Shown: positions 1 through 8,581 of the stretch, piece by piece
How the letters are laid out: the number at the start of each line of letters is the position of its first letter
Position numbering within the stretch: position 1 is the stretch's first letter
Assembly (NCBI GenBank): GCA_026988115.1
Contig: JALSLV010000026.1
Span: 1 to 64,000, forward strand
From: Lysobacterales bacterium
Lineage (GTDB): Bacteria; Pseudomonadota; Gammaproteobacteria; Xanthomonadales; Marinicellaceae
Length of the DNA: 64,000 nt
Direction: 5' to 3'
The notes under the pieces: generated by a model
Seen by the model: the letters and a program-made list of their open reading frames with translations, nothing else
Databases searched by the model: none
Told to the model about the DNA's origin: nothing
Program-made: the position numbers and the translations under genes

Positions 1-260
1 ATTACCTAAGCTTAGTGGAAACCACAGGCAGAGCCATAATAAACGAACACAAAGGCTATATACCCGATGAATTGCCCGATATATTGCAGAGATTGGGTCT
101 CAACAACGACACCTGGCTGAATCAAATCAAATACTTCGATAAATGGTATTACAAAGCTGTAGGAACAGTGGATAATCTAAAAAAATACTGCAAAAGCCTA
201 AAACAGAAGTATATAAAGGGTTTGCCTAAGACTTCAAGCGTAAAAAGTGCTTTAAACTAG
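1..260 (+). CDS. C-terminal part of a Y1 (IS200/REP-associated type) transposase, cut by the window edge
   Basis: The reading frame is open from the left edge and ends at a TAG at 258-260, so the gene begins outside the window. The visible residues (YLSLVETTGRAI..., GYIPDELPDILQRLGL, later NLKKYCKSLKQKYIKGLPK) resemble the C-terminal extension of HUH/Y1 transposases of the REP-associated group, whose members carry a similar TGRAI...IP..LP.ILQRLG stretch. The catalytic HUH and Tyr region is not visible. A decayed second copy lies at 14241-14524 and a 3'-tail remnant at 36539-36606. The family call rests on motif memory. Whether the upstream part is intact cannot be seen. Confidence 0.6.
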   Translation, partial: YLSLVETTGRAIINEHKGYIPDELPDILQRLGLNNDTWLNQIKYFDKWYYKAVGTVDNLKKYCKSLKQKYIKGLPKTSSVKSALN

Positions 261-290
261 GCTTAGAGTGGGATAAATCCCTTTTTCCAA
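224..290 (+). repeat. Transposase 3'-tail repeat with REP-like sequence (copy A)
   Basis: The end of the transposase frame plus about 30 bases downstream recur with mismatches at 36539-36606. Shared landmarks are CGTAAAAAGTGCTT, the CTTAGAGTGGGATAAAT block and TTTCCAA. The half-palindrome AGTGGGATAAATCCC (267-281) matches the full palindrome at 14021-14038, as expected if it is the REP sequence recognised by this transposase. Confidence 0.55.
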
Positions 291-343
291 TGTGATTATG
301 TTTAGGTTTGAACTTTGAGAAGTTGTTTAATCAAATCAAAAAA

Positions 344-428
344 TGGTACCGAGGGCGGGAATCGAACCCGCACTTCCGAAGAAACCGGATTTTGAATCCG
401 GCGCGTCTACCAGTTCCGCCACCCCGGC
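344..428 (-). tRNA. tRNA-Leu(CAA)
   Basis: Read on the minus strand, the sequence starts GCCGGGGTGGCGGAACTGG and folds as a class II tRNA: D arm with GGTAGACGC, anticodon stem CCGGA/TCCGG around loop TTCAAAA (anticodon CAA), a long variable arm, T arm GCGGGTTCGATTCCCGC, and an encoded CCA at 346-344. The acceptor stem pairs fully but uses G-U at the first pair. It is read away from the SUMF1-protein gene. Confidence 0.95.
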
Positions 429-441
429 ACATTTCTTTTTT

Positions 442-465
442 GGTTTTGATGAGAACATCAAAACC
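442..465. other. Stem-loop between tRNA-Leu and the SUMF1-protein gene
   Basis: GGTTTTGAT (442-450) pairs perfectly with ATCAAAACC (457-465) over a 6-base loop. No T-run follows it on the strand leaving the SUMF1 gene; a T-run (434-441) precedes it on the plus strand. It may end transcription of the 2430-528 gene pair or act as a leader structure for the tRNA. Confidence 0.4.
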
Positions 466-527
466 TAGGGTTGAGTAGTATAATGCCTAAATTTATTTGT
501 TCAAGAAATTCGTGTTATTTGTTGTGA

Positions 528-2426
528 TTATTTTAAATCCATTGCCACTCTGAAGCCTAAGCGAGCATCGGTAAATTCGGCTTTGGCTGTAAAGCGGTGG
601 CTAGATCGGAATTCATCTTTGGAGCTACTCCAAGAACCTCCACGAATAACGTGGTTTTCACAGCCTTGATTTATCCATGCACTGCCATCAAGTGGTGCAC
701 GCGTATAGGAGTCGTGCCAGCAATCGGCTGTCCATTCCATAACATTTCCTGCGGTATCGTAAAGGTTAAATTGATTGGGAGTAAAGCTGCCAACAGGAGC
801 AGGACCCCAATACTTGTCGTTGTAGTTGTCAAAACCCTTTTTCCAACGCATGCGAGTGTTGCCTTTTATTCGATCTAATTTACCTGTGAGGTTTTCTGTA
901 ACCTGTAGCGGAGTGCCATTACCCCATGGGTATTTTGTTCGTGAACCCGCTCTTAGAAAATATTCGAATTCCGCTTCGCTAGGTAAACGGTAGTTCTTTT
1001 GGGTTTGGTTGCTTAACCATTGCACGTAGTTGTTGACATCATTCCATGAAACATGAATAACAGGGTGGTTTGGCTTGGCTTTTTTGCCTTGATAGTCCTT
1101 TTTCCATGTAATTCGGTTTTTGTTTTTTAGTCGACCTGTTCGTGTGTCATAGATAATGGATGAGTGCTTTTTTTCGGCATCGGTTTTATATGCTGTAGCT
1201 TGAATGAAAAGAGCAAAATCTGCTACCGAAATTTCTTTTTGGCTGACGGCAAATCCATAATTGATGGCAACAGTGTGCACTGGTTTTTCGTGTTTAGGAC
1301 CTTGAAGGTATCCCATTTCAAATTGACCAATGGGCATAACAGTCATTTGTGGCAGTTTGTCTCCATCTTTGCTGACGTCAGTGAATGTATCTAATGGCCT
1401 GTAGAGTCCATACAATTGCATTCGATTGATTTCATTCTGGTAGTCTGTTATTACCGCTTGTGGTAAGTTTAAATCAATGAGTTGACTGAGCATTTTTTTA
1501 GCTCGTTTAATATTTGTGGTGGTGATGGCTTGATTGATTTGTTGTTCGAGCCACATGTAACGTTGTGTTTTGAGGTCTTCAATGGTTGATTGGGCATTTT
1601 GTACGTTTAAGGATTCAGGGGCAAGAAGTTTAGCTTGATTGATTTGTTGTTGAGCGAGCTGAAAATCAATTTCTTCTGCGGCTCTTAGGGCGCTATTGAT
1701 GAGTATGCCATTGACTTGCGCAACCAGATTATTGGCTTTAATGTTGGTTGGGTCAATCTCTATGGCTTGTTTAGCGCTGTGCCAGGCATCTTGCGAGTTG
1801 GCTGTTATCACTAAGTTGTTTTGCAATTGTTTTGTGCCTTTAGCATAGAGTTTGTTAATGGTTTTGATGGTGCTTAGTTTTTGTCTTAGTTCTTTAATTT
1901 GAGGGTTGTTTTCATCTAATGTTTTGAATTGGGCAATGATTTGGGTCAGTGATTTTTCATCATTTTGCGCAATGGCACGATTGGTTTGTGTGGTCAGTTG
2001 TTGTATTAATGCTTGTGCGATTCGTGGTATATTTTCGTTGTCACTATCCAATTGTTTGAGGTTAACAAGGTAAAAGAGAGCACTTTGGTTTTCTGGTTCA
2101 AAATAGTGCTCTTCATCCATGGCTTTTTCAATAGTATTTGTTAATTCTTCGCTGGTGAGTTTTCCCAAATCGTCAATGTTGAATTTCCAAGCAGGGATAT
2201 CCAGTATGTCTTCGATAACGGTTGTTTTGGTACTTGGGTCAAAAAAAGTTTTATTTTCCTCTGTTTTTTCGATGCCAATTAATGGCTTGCTCTCTTGAGT
2301 GATGCTAAAGTGTGAGTTGTTTTTGGAGCTCGGATTTTTCATGAGATACAAAAATACCACTAAACCGAGACCAATAAGGAGAACCATGATTTCTTTAGCG
2401 TTTAATTGTTGATCCTGTACTCGCAT
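528..2426 (-). CDS. Membrane-anchored SUMF1/FGE-sulfatase-fold protein
   Basis: This 632-residue protein has one N-terminal membrane segment (about 13-29), then about 300 mostly helical residues with TPR-like character (EIDPTNIKANNLVAQVN), then a formylglycine-generating-enzyme-like domain from about 360 to the end. Landmarks are QFEMGYLQGPKHEKPVH, HPVIHVSWNDV, YRLPSEAEFEY, LYDTAGNVMEWTADCWHD and HVIRGGSWSSS. The cysteine pair of true FGE enzymes is absent after RGGSW, so I infer a binding or structural role. It starts 3 bp after the nucleotidase gene and is probably cotranscribed. Its ADCWH..Y..AP.DGS stretch is shared with the C-terminus of the kinase at 58576-61017. Confidence 0.85.
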   Translation of the reverse strand: MRVQDQQLNAKEIMVLLIGLGLVVFLYLMKNPSSKNNSHFSITQESKPLIGIEKTEENKTFFDPSTKTTVIEDILDIPAWKFNIDDLGKLTSEELTNTIEKAMDEEHYFEPENQSALFYLVNLKQLDSDNENIPRIAQALIQQLTTQTNRAIAQNDEKSLTQIIAQFKTLDENNPQIKELRQKLSTIKTINKLYAKGTKQLQNNLVITANSQDAWHSAKQAIEIDPTNIKANNLVAQVNGILINSALRAAEEIDFQLAQQQINQAKLLAPESLNVQNAQSTIEDLKTQRYMWLEQQINQAITTTNIKRAKKMLSQLIDLNLPQAVITDYQNEINRMQLYGLYRPLDTFTDVSKDGDKLPQMTVMPIGQFEMGYLQGPKHEKPVHTVAINYGFAVSQKEISVADFALFIQATAYKTDAEKKHSSIIYDTRTGRLKNKNRITWKKDYQGKKAKPNHPVIHVSWNDVNNYVQWLSNQTQKNYRLPSEAEFEYFLRAGSRTKYPWGNGTPLQVTENLTGKLDRIKGNTRMRWKKGFDNYNDKYWGPAPVGSFTPNQFNLYDTAGNVMEWTADCWHDSYTRAPLDGSAWINQGCENHVIRGGSWSSSKDEFRSSHRFTAKAEFTDARLGFRVAMDLK

Positions 2427-2429
2427 AAT

Positions 2430-4046
2430 TTATTTTGTGCAATTATCTCTAAGTGTGTTGCAAATTCTGCCATCTTTTTGTGGGTTGATGCCTGTGGCTG
2501 TATTTTTTATGCGGTTGATAACCAATTGCTTTAGATTGGAGCCATTTTTATTGCATTTTACAGTCATGGATTCATCAATCATTGCATAACCGTCGTGGTC
2601 AGTTTTTGCGCTGATTAAATACTTGGGTACAACCACATTTATTAGGTCGTTGTCTTGAGTTGGCAAACCACTTTTGCTGTAAGTTAGCTGGCTGAATTGT
2701 TGCTTTTCAGGGTTATGAATAAACCGAATGCCAGAGACCATCAACCAATGACCGTTAGCGGTCCACATATCAATGGAATGGTTTATCATGGCTTTGAGTG
2801 TTTTGCCGTCGATTTGGATTTGTGTTAAATCTGAAGGGTAGGGAAACATGCCTTCTATGTGTTTTCGGGTAATGGTACTGTTGGCAGCGATGTTGTGGTT
2901 GAGACGAATGGAGCCAGAATTGATGAGGGCAACATCGGCATGGCATAATTTAAATTCTTGCAAAGCAGTGTCGGCTATAAAGTCAGCCATATTAGTTTCA
3001 AATCGTCTAATTTCACTTTCTTCAGCAATTAAATTTACTTTAGTTGCTCCGTAAGCTAAATCTAAACAACTCTCGTCTTCTTTGATTTTATGGCAATATT
3101 TTACTTTGGTTTTTTGCGCCCAGTTTGCGATGGTTTGTTCCATATGTGGGTCTTTTTCGATGTGATTGTCTAAATCAATAAAGGTGGGAAAAAAGCTCGC
3201 GTTTCCTTGGTTTAAGCTGACATCAATAACTGCAGCGGATAAGGCATCGGCATCGGCTTTGATTATCCATGCGCCATTGACTTGTTCATTTTGGCGGTAG
3301 TGCTCATGACCACCAATAATTATATCTGGTCGGTATAATGGTTTAAGGTTAAGAATTTTTTTATCGTCACTTAAGCGTTGATGGGTTAGGGCAATAACTA
3401 GGTCGGCGCCTTTTTTTCTTAAAAATGGCACGTAGTGTTTGCTCACTTCAATAGGGTCATCGAAGCTTGCTATGTATTGTGGATGAGTCATATTGGTCGT
3501 GAGGCTAAAAAGACCTACTTTGATACCGTCGTATTCTTTAATCATCCATTTATGGATCTTGTTGGAATGGATTTTGCCCAGCTTTTCATCTTCGTACCAG
3601 TTTATATTAGAGTCTAACCAATTAAATTGAGATTCATCAATGCGTTCTTGCACCATCGGTAAGTATTTGAGTTTTGATTTGTCAAATTCGTGGTTGCCAA
3701 AGGTTATAATCATGTTGTCATCAAAGTTATGATTCACACCATCTAATTGATTCATGGCATCAATCATGGCAGCGCCTTTGTTGACTCGGCTACTAAAAGA
3801 CGGTTGTAAAAAATCTCCTGCATGCAATAACAATACTTTTTTACCTTCAGCGATTAATTGATCTCGCAATGTCTTTACACGCGCTAAGCCGCCAAGATTG
3901 CCCTTATCTAAACCTTCTGCTCGGTAAACATCATTGATGGCAAGTATAACAAAGGATTTTTGTACCGGTTTTTTTTGGCAAGAGCCAAGAATGACAAGCA
4001 GAATTATAAAAAAAATAGAGTGTTTTAAGTTTATTGGTGATTTCAT
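2430..4046 (-). CDS. 5'-nucleotidase family lipoprotein (metallophosphoesterase)
   Basis: The protein is 538 residues long and starts with a lipoprotein signal (hydrophobic stretch ending LGSC, about residue 23). It has the two-domain layout of UshA-like enzymes. The N-terminal metallophosphoesterase carries NDVYRAEG, HAGDFLQPS, FGNHEFD, ALTHQRL and GGHEHYRQ. The C-terminal 5'-nucleotidase domain carries ADVALINSGSIR and MFPYPSDL. The exact substrate, such as nucleotides or cyclic nucleotides, cannot be told. It is divergent from rnd and leads a two-gene unit with the SUMF1 protein. No clear Shine-Dalgarno is seen; a TATTTT lies just upstream, so its mRNA may have almost no leader. Confidence 0.88.
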   Translation of the reverse strand: MKSPINLKHSIFFIILLVILGSCQKKPVQKSFVILAINDVYRAEGLDKGNLGGLARVKTLRDQLIAEGKKVLLLHAGDFLQPSFSSRVNKGAAMIDAMNQLDGVNHNFDDNMIITFGNHEFDKSKLKYLPMVQERIDESQFNWLDSNINWYEDEKLGKIHSNKIHKWMIKEYDGIKVGLFSLTTNMTHPQYIASFDDPIEVSKHYVPFLRKKGADLVIALTHQRLSDDKKILNLKPLYRPDIIIGGHEHYRQNEQVNGAWIIKADADALSAAVIDVSLNQGNASFFPTFIDLDNHIEKDPHMEQTIANWAQKTKVKYCHKIKEDESCLDLAYGATKVNLIAEESEIRRFETNMADFIADTALQEFKLCHADVALINSGSIRLNHNIAANSTITRKHIEGMFPYPSDLTQIQIDGKTLKAMINHSIDMWTANGHWLMVSGIRFIHNPEKQQFSQLTYSKSGLPTQDNDLINVVVPKYLISAKTDHDGYAMIDESMTVKCNKNGSNLKQLVINRIKNTATGINPQKDGRICNTLRDNCTK

Positions 4047-4060
4047 TTTCGAAAATATGT

Positions 4061-4066
4061 TTTAAT
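4061..4066 (+). promoter_or_regulatory. Candidate -10 box giving a leaderless rnd mRNA
   Basis: TTTAAT (5 of 6 to TATAAT) ends exactly 6 bases before the ATG at 4073, so +1 would be the A of the start codon. No Shine-Dalgarno is present, and no good -35 is seen. Confidence 0.4.
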
Positions 4067-4072
4067 ACGCAA

Positions 4073-5128
4073 ATGATAACAGATTACATGTGGATTGACG
4101 ATAATTCCCAATTAGAAGATTTAATTTTATCCCTAAAACGCGATGAAGCTTTGGCATTTGACAGTGAGTTTGAGCGGGTTAATACTTTTTACCCAAAACC
4201 GGCACTTTTTCAACTCCAGATTGATGCAGAATATTATTTAATAGATATGACCAAAATATCCAATTATGCACCATTAAAAATATTATTAAATAATATAATT
4301 TTACATTCGGGTTCAGAAGATTTGGAAATTCTTTACAACTTAAATGGGCAATTGCCAGAGCGTATATTTGATACGCAAATTGCCGCATCATTGTGTGGTT
4401 ATGGTTTGCATTTTTCCTACCAAAATATTGTTAAGGAGTTATTTGATGTGGAGCTTTCTAAGGCTCATAGTCGTTCTGATTGGATGAAACGTCCTTTAAG
4501 TGATGAACAAATTGAGTACGCCATTGATGATGTGGTTTATTTGAGCGAAATGAAGCAAATTTTACAAGATAAATTAACTCAACAAGGGCGAATGAGCTGG
4601 TATGATTTGCTTATCAATCAAAGGAAAAATGCCATAGTGGCCTCCAATCATATCACCAAGACATTTATTAATATCTGTAAATCTAAACGGTTTAAGCCTT
4701 CGCAACAAAAACTAGTCTTGGCACTGTTAAAGTGGCGAGAAAAAGTGGCAATCGCTCGCGATAAGCCACGAACATGGATATTAAAAAATACCGATATTAT
4801 TGATATAGTGATTAAAAAACCGCAGTCCGAAGGGGCTTTCATTAAAGATATTGGTTTGTATGCAAGATTTGTTAAGCATAATATCAAGGACTTATTAGGT
4901 TTATACCAACTAGCTGAAAAGTATGATGAAGCACAATTGCCTCGATTTGACAAACTGTCTCCAGAACAGGGCAACGCATTTAATGCAATGAAACAAGAAT
5001 TAGCCGAAAAATGTGAAGCTTTAAATATACCAGCCTCATTGGTTATCAATGTTTCTGACCTAAAATCTCTTGCCGCAGCAGGCAAAACATTGGAAGAAAT
5101 AGAATTATGGCGACTCATCAACAGTTAA
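4073..5128 (+). CDS. rnd: Ribonuclease D
   Basis: 3'-5' exoribonuclease for tRNA 3'-end maturation. The DEDD exonuclease motifs are visible: FDSEFERVNTFYP (Asp-Glu), LHSGSEDLEIL (Asp) and YAIDDVVYLSEM (the YxxxD site). The HRDC-like C-terminal half follows (SPEQGNAFNAMKQELAEK). I start at ATG 4073 (MITDYMWIDD); an upstream frame opening at 4034 adds a non-conserved extension overlapping the divergent gene. The last 22 bases overlap the next gene. Confidence 0.92.
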   Translation: MITDYMWIDDNSQLEDLILSLKRDEALAFDSEFERVNTFYPKPALFQLQIDAEYYLIDMTKISNYAPLKILLNNIILHSGSEDLEILYNLNGQLPERIFDTQIAASLCGYGLHFSYQNIVKELFDVELSKAHSRSDWMKRPLSDEQIEYAIDDVVYLSEMKQILQDKLTQQGRMSWYDLLINQRKNAIVASNHITKTFINICKSKRFKPSQQKLVLALLKWREKVAIARDKPRTWILKNTDIIDIVIKKPQSEGAFIKDIGLYARFVKHNIKDLLGLYQLAEKYDEAQLPRFDKLSPEQGNAFNAMKQELAEKCEALNIPASLVINVSDLKSLAAAGKTLEEIELWRLINS

Positions 5129-5457
5129 TATTGTCAGGTTATATCTTTGCTTATTTCGAACAAGGATGGGAGGGGCGAATAGATTATGCTTTTGCGGCGG
5201 ATAATTCCAAAACATTTTTACTTCTGAATACGGGAGATAAGTTAACTGTCTATAATCGCGATGATTCACTCCTTTTTAAAGGTGAAATTAAATTCCGTAA
5301 GCGTCGCTTTTGGCATAATCATAATTTAGATGTTGATATCTGGTCTTATGTTAAGCAAAAAAGCGTTTCTTATGAAAAGTGGATGAGCTGGTTTTGGCAT
5401 AAACCTCATTTACGAGCAAAATTAATAAAAATAATCCATGTCAACAACTTAAAATAG
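5107..5457 (+). CDS. Conserved hypothetical small protein downstream of rnd
   Basis: I do not recognise a domain in these 116 residues. The protein is soluble, aromatic-rich and basic near its end (FRKRRFWHNHNLD, WMSWFWHKPHLRAKLIK). It has no signal peptide or membrane segment. The ATG at 5107 lies inside the 3' end of rnd, so translation is probably coupled. Codon use looks like that of its neighbours, and it fills the space up to the tRNA promoter, which supports a real gene. Confidence 0.65.
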   Translation: MATHQQLILSGYIFAYFEQGWEGRIDYAFAADNSKTFLLLNTGDKLTVYNRDDSLLFKGEIKFRKRRFWHNHNLDVDIWSYVKQKSVSYEKWMSWFWHKPHLRAKLIKIIHVNNLK

Positions 5458-5458
5458 C

Positions 5459-5486
5459 TTGCACAATTTCAGATAAAAACTAAAAT
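5459..5486 (+). promoter_or_regulatory. Promoter of tRNA-Pro
   Basis: -35 TTGCAC (5459-5464), 16-base spacer, -10 TAAAAT (5481-5486). Transcription would begin about 10 bases before the tRNA. The -35 overlaps the last codon of the preceding gene. Confidence 0.6.
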
Positions 5487-5502
5487 GGCTGGATTAGAAT
5501 TT

Positions 5503-5579
5503 CGGGATGTAGCGCAGCCTGGTAGCGCACCACAATGGGGTTGTGGGGGTCGGAAGTTCGAATCTTCTCATCCCGACCA
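5503..5579 (+). tRNA. tRNA-Pro(GGG)
   Basis: The sequence starts CGGGATGTAGCGCAGCCTGG. The anticodon stem CCACA/TGTGG encloses loop ATGGGGT, giving anticodon GGG. The T arm GAAGTTCGAATCTTC and an encoded CCA (5577-5579) are present, and the acceptor CGGGATG pairs with CATCCCG. The total of 77 nt is normal. Confidence 0.96.
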
Positions 5580-5649
5580 TATATTAAGGTTTAAACAACC
5601 TTATCAAATCGGCATTAAACCAGGAATTGCCACTACTTTGAGGTAAATT

Positions 5650-6630
5650 ATGAAAGATCCAGTAAGAGTTGCCATTACAGGCGCAGCCGGTCAAATCGGA
5701 TACCAATTATTATTTAGAATTGCAGCAGGTGATATGCTTGGTGCAGATCAGCCCATTATTTTACAGTTACTTGAAATTCCACCAGCCATGGGTGCGGTTC
5801 AAGGGGTTGTGATGGAATTAGAAGATTGCGCTTTTCCTTTATTACACAGTGTTATTGCCTCAGATGATCCCAATGTTGCTTTTAAAGATGCCGATTATGC
5901 GTTATTAGTTGGAGCAAGACCACGTGGGCCAGGCATGGAACGCAGTGATTTGTTAGAAGCTAATGGTGCAATATTTACCGTACAAGGTAAGGCGATTAAT
6001 GATAACGCTTCTAAAGATATTAAGGTTTTGGTGGTAGGAAATCCTGCCAATACGAATGCCATGATTGCAATGGAATCAGCACCCGATATTGATAACAAAC
6101 AATTTACTGCTATGACGCGTTTGGATCACAACCGTGCCATGGGACAGTTGGCTGCCAAAACAGGCAAACAAACCAATGACGTCACTAAAATGACCATTTG
6201 GGGAAATCATTCTTCAACACAATACCCTGATATTTCCAATGTGATGATTGATGGAAAAGCAGCAACTGATTTGATTGATAGGGATTATTACGAAAATGAG
6301 TTTATTCCAACGGTGCAAAAACGAGGTGCGGCAATTATTAAAGCTCGCGGTGCATCAAGTGCGGCATCTGCTGCCTCTTCAGCTATTGATCACATGCGAA
6401 CTTGGGCATTAGGTACAAACGATGGTGACTGGGTTTCTATGGCGATTCCTGCTGACGGATCTTACGGTGTAGAGCCTGGTATTATCTTTTCTTACCCCGT
6501 GACCTGTAAAGATGGTCAGTATTCTATTGTTCAAGGATTAGAAATTGATACATTTTCACAAGAACGCTTGGATGCAACAGAAAAAGAATTGCGTGAAGAA
6601 CGTGAAGCGGTTGAGCATTTATTGAAATAA
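5650..6630 (+). CDS. mdh: Malate dehydrogenase
   Basis: Interconverts malate and oxaloacetate in the TCA cycle. The N-terminal Rossmann motif [18 protein letters not shown], the substrate-arginine segment [22 protein letters not shown] and the catalytic-His motif [11 protein letters not shown] identify the cytosolic-type MDH common in Xanthomonas- and Burkholderia-like bacteria rather than the enteric type. Length (326) is typical. A GAGGT Shine-Dalgarno precedes the ATG. A MITE has inserted 17 bp after the stop, between the gene and its apparent terminator. Confidence 0.95.
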   Translation: MKDPVRVAITGAAGQIGYQLLFRIAAGDMLGADQPIILQLLEIPPAMGAVQGVVMELEDCAFPLLHSVIASDDPNVAFKDADYALLVGARPRGPGMERSDLLEANGAIFTVQGKAINDNASKDIKVLVVGNPANTNAMIAMESAPDIDNKQFTAMTRLDHNRAMGQLAAKTGKQTNDVTKMTIWGNHSSTQYPDISNVMIDGKAATDLIDRDYYENEFIPTVQKRGAAIIKARGASSAASAASSAIDHMRTWALGTNDGDWVSMAIPADGSYGVEPGIIFSYPVTCKDGQYSIVQGLEIDTFSQERLDATEKELREEREAVEHLLK

Positions 6631-6642
6631 TTTTATAAATAT

Positions 6643-6811
6643 TTCATGAGACCTTTACATAACTATATGGCGAAAGAAAAAATAGAGAAAATTTGCCAGA
6701 TTGAGTTAAAAATTGAAGGTAATAACCAGTTATTGGCGAGATTTTTAGCGAAAAGCTGGTGAATTTAATCATTTTTTACTCGTCACTATAATTATGCAAA
6801 GGTCTCTTCAT
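6643..6811. mobile_element. 159-bp MITE with 20-bp inverted ends and 5-bp target duplication
   Basis: GAGACCTTTACATAACTATA (6648-6667) and its complement at 6787-6806 match at 18 of 20 positions. TTCAT flanks both sides (6643-6647 and 6807-6811), a 5-bp target duplication. Inside is one 31-codon frame (MAKEKIEKICQIELK...), too short for a transposase. The right-hand 39 bases (6769-6807) recur identically at 58460-58498, and a shorter end lies at 55447-55462. It looks like an internally deleted IS moved in trans; I cannot assign the parent family. Confidence 0.75.
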
Positions 6812-6816
6812 AAAAG

Positions 6817-6842
6817 TGGCGCTTTAATAGCGCCATTTTTTT
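6817..6842 (+). terminator. Rho-independent terminator for mdh
   Basis: TGGCGCT (6817-6823) pairs with AGCGCCA (6829-6835) over a TTAAT loop, followed by a run of seven T. It sits just beyond the MITE, which separates it from mdh by about 190 bp. Confidence 0.85.
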
Positions 6843-6887
6843 GTTTGTGATTCTTGTTGATTGCTTCAATCATAGTCAATAAAACGG

Positions 6888-6893
6888 TATAAT
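6888..6893 (+). promoter_or_regulatory. -10 box upstream of ETF-QO
   Basis: A perfect TATAAT with a weak TTCAAT 17 bases upstream (6865-6870). The predicted start is around 6900, leaving a very short leader to the ATG at 6908. Confidence 0.5.
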
Positions 6894-6907
6894 AACTGTT
6901 TTAGATA

Positions 6908-8572
6908 ATGATGAAGAGTAAGGTTATGACAAGAGAATCTATGGAATTTGATGTGGTCATTGTCGGTGGTGGTCCATCGGGTTTGTCCGCAGCGATAAAG
7001 TTAGCACAAATTTCAAAAGAGCAAGGTAAGGATTGGCAGATTGCTTTGGTTGAAAAAGGTTCTGAAATTGGCGCACACATTATGTCAGGTGCTGTTTTGG
7101 AGCCAACTGCATTAGATGAGTTGTTTCCTAACTGGAAAGAAATGGGAGCTCCCGTGACAACGGCAGTCTCAGGTGATGATTTTTATTATTTGCGTTCTCA
7201 GGAAAAAAGCATAAAAACACCCAATTTATTGATTCCTTCGCCCATGAAAAATCACGGCAATTACATTATTTCTCTTGGAAATTTGTGCCGTTGGTTAGGC
7301 GAACAAGCCGAAAATCTGGGCATCAATATATTCCCTGGGTTTCCAGCCTCAGAAATAATCTACGATGATAACAATTACATCAAAGGAATAATCACCCAAG
7401 ACATGGGCATTGATGCTCAAGGTAAGGAAAAACCCTCTTTTGAACCAGGCTATGAATTATTGGCAAAACACACCATATTTTCGGAAGGTTGTCGAGGTCA
7501 CTTGGGTAAGCAACTTATTGAGAAATTTGACTTGGATGCACAATCTGATCCGCAACATTATGGCATTGGCATTAAAGAAATTTGGCAAGTCGACGATGAA
7601 AAGTCAAAACTTGGGAAAGTGGTGCATACCTTTGGTTGGCCATTAAATAATCGCACCGAAGGCGGTGGATTTTTATACCATTTTGAGAAAGGCAAAGTGG
7701 CTTTAGGCTTTATTGTTGCCTTAAATTATGACAACCCTTACTTGAGCCCTTTTGAAGAATTTCAACGTTGGAAGCACCACCCTGTAATTAAAAAAACAAT
7801 AGAAGGCGGCAAGCGTATTGCTTATGGCGCGCGTGCCATGAATAAAGGCGGATTTAACTCATTGCCAGAAATTGAATTACCAGGGGCTTGTTTAACGGGT
7901 TGCGAGGCAGGATTTTTAAACCCTGCCAAAATAAAAGGCATTCACACGGCAATGAAAACCGGCATGATTTCTGCTCAAAGTATTGCAGATAACCTGCTTA
8001 AGGCTGATGCACAAGACGTCAAAACCACTTATTCACAAGATGTTAAAAACTCATGGGTTTTTACGGAATTACAAAGGACGCGAAATTTTGAGCCAGGATT
8101 GCATAAATTCGGTACCTTTTTAGGATCTGCATTTACTTTTATTGATCAAAATATATTCCGTGGTAAGCTGCCTTTAACCTTGCACAATAAAGAACCTGAT
8201 TATGCATCACTCAAACCAGCAGACTCCTGCCAGCCCATTTCTTATGAAAAACCTGATAATAAAATTAGTTTTGATCGTTTGTCATCGGTGTTCTTATCCA
8301 GTACCAATCATGAGGAAGATCAACCCTGTCATTTGCAATTAAAAGACGACTCGATTCCTGTTTCCGTAAATTTACCGAAATGGGCAGAACCCGCACAAAG
8401 ATATTGTCCTGCAGCAGTTTATGAAATTATTGATGAGGGAGAAGAGAAAAAATTCAGAATTAATGCGCAAAATTGTGTACACTGTAAAACTTGTGACATC
8501 AAAGACCCAAGTCAAAACATCAATTGGGTCACGCCAGAAGGTGGTGGTGGACCCAATTATTCAAACATGTAA
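6908..8572 (+). CDS. Electron transfer flavoprotein-ubiquinone oxidoreductase
   Basis: Inner-membrane FAD and 4Fe-4S enzyme that passes electrons from ETF, reduced by acyl-CoA dehydrogenases, to ubiquinone. The FAD motif VVIVGGGPSGLSAAIKLAQ is near the N-terminus, with GCEAGFLNPAKIKGIHTAMKTG in the middle. The C-terminal cluster has Cys in RYCPAAVYE and three in NCVHCKTCDIKDPSQNINW, ending WVTPEGGGGPNYSNM. Length (554) is typical. In-frame ATGs also occur at 6911 and 6926, so the start is uncertain by up to six codons. It fits the leucine-catabolism genes at 14590-17485. Confidence 0.95.
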   Translation: MMKSKVMTRESMEFDVVIVGGGPSGLSAAIKLAQISKEQGKDWQIALVEKGSEIGAHIMSGAVLEPTALDELFPNWKEMGAPVTTAVSGDDFYYLRSQEKSIKTPNLLIPSPMKNHGNYIISLGNLCRWLGEQAENLGINIFPGFPASEIIYDDNNYIKGIITQDMGIDAQGKEKPSFEPGYELLAKHTIFSEGCRGHLGKQLIEKFDLDAQSDPQHYGIGIKEIWQVDDEKSKLGKVVHTFGWPLNNRTEGGGFLYHFEKGKVALGFIVALNYDNPYLSPFEEFQRWKHHPVIKKTIEGGKRIAYGARAMNKGGFNSLPEIELPGACLTGCEAGFLNPAKIKGIHTAMKTGMISAQSIADNLLKADAQDVKTTYSQDVKNSWVFTELQRTRNFEPGLHKFGTFLGSAFTFIDQNIFRGKLPLTLHNKEPDYASLKPADSCQPISYEKPDNKISFDRLSSVFLSSTNHEEDQPCHLQLKDDSIPVSVNLPKWAEPAQRYCPAAVYEIIDEGEEKKFRINAQNCVHCKTCDIKDPSQNINWVTPEGGGGPNYSNM

Positions 8573-8581
8573 TGGTAAAAA

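Noticed and set aside
528-2426. Formylglycine-generating enzyme (sulfatase-activating) assignment.
   Set aside because: The cysteines of true FGE are missing after RGGSW, and the only phosphatase-like neighbour is a nucleotidase, not a sulfatase.
4648-5121. A 157-codon frame antisense to rnd.
   Set aside because: Shadow of the rnd coding sequence; rnd has clear exonuclease motifs in the other strand.
6667-6762. A 31-codon frame (MAKEKIEKICQIELK...) inside the MITE as a gene.
   Set aside because: Too short, no ribosome binding site, and contained wholly within the mobile element; probably a residue of the parent transposase region or chance.
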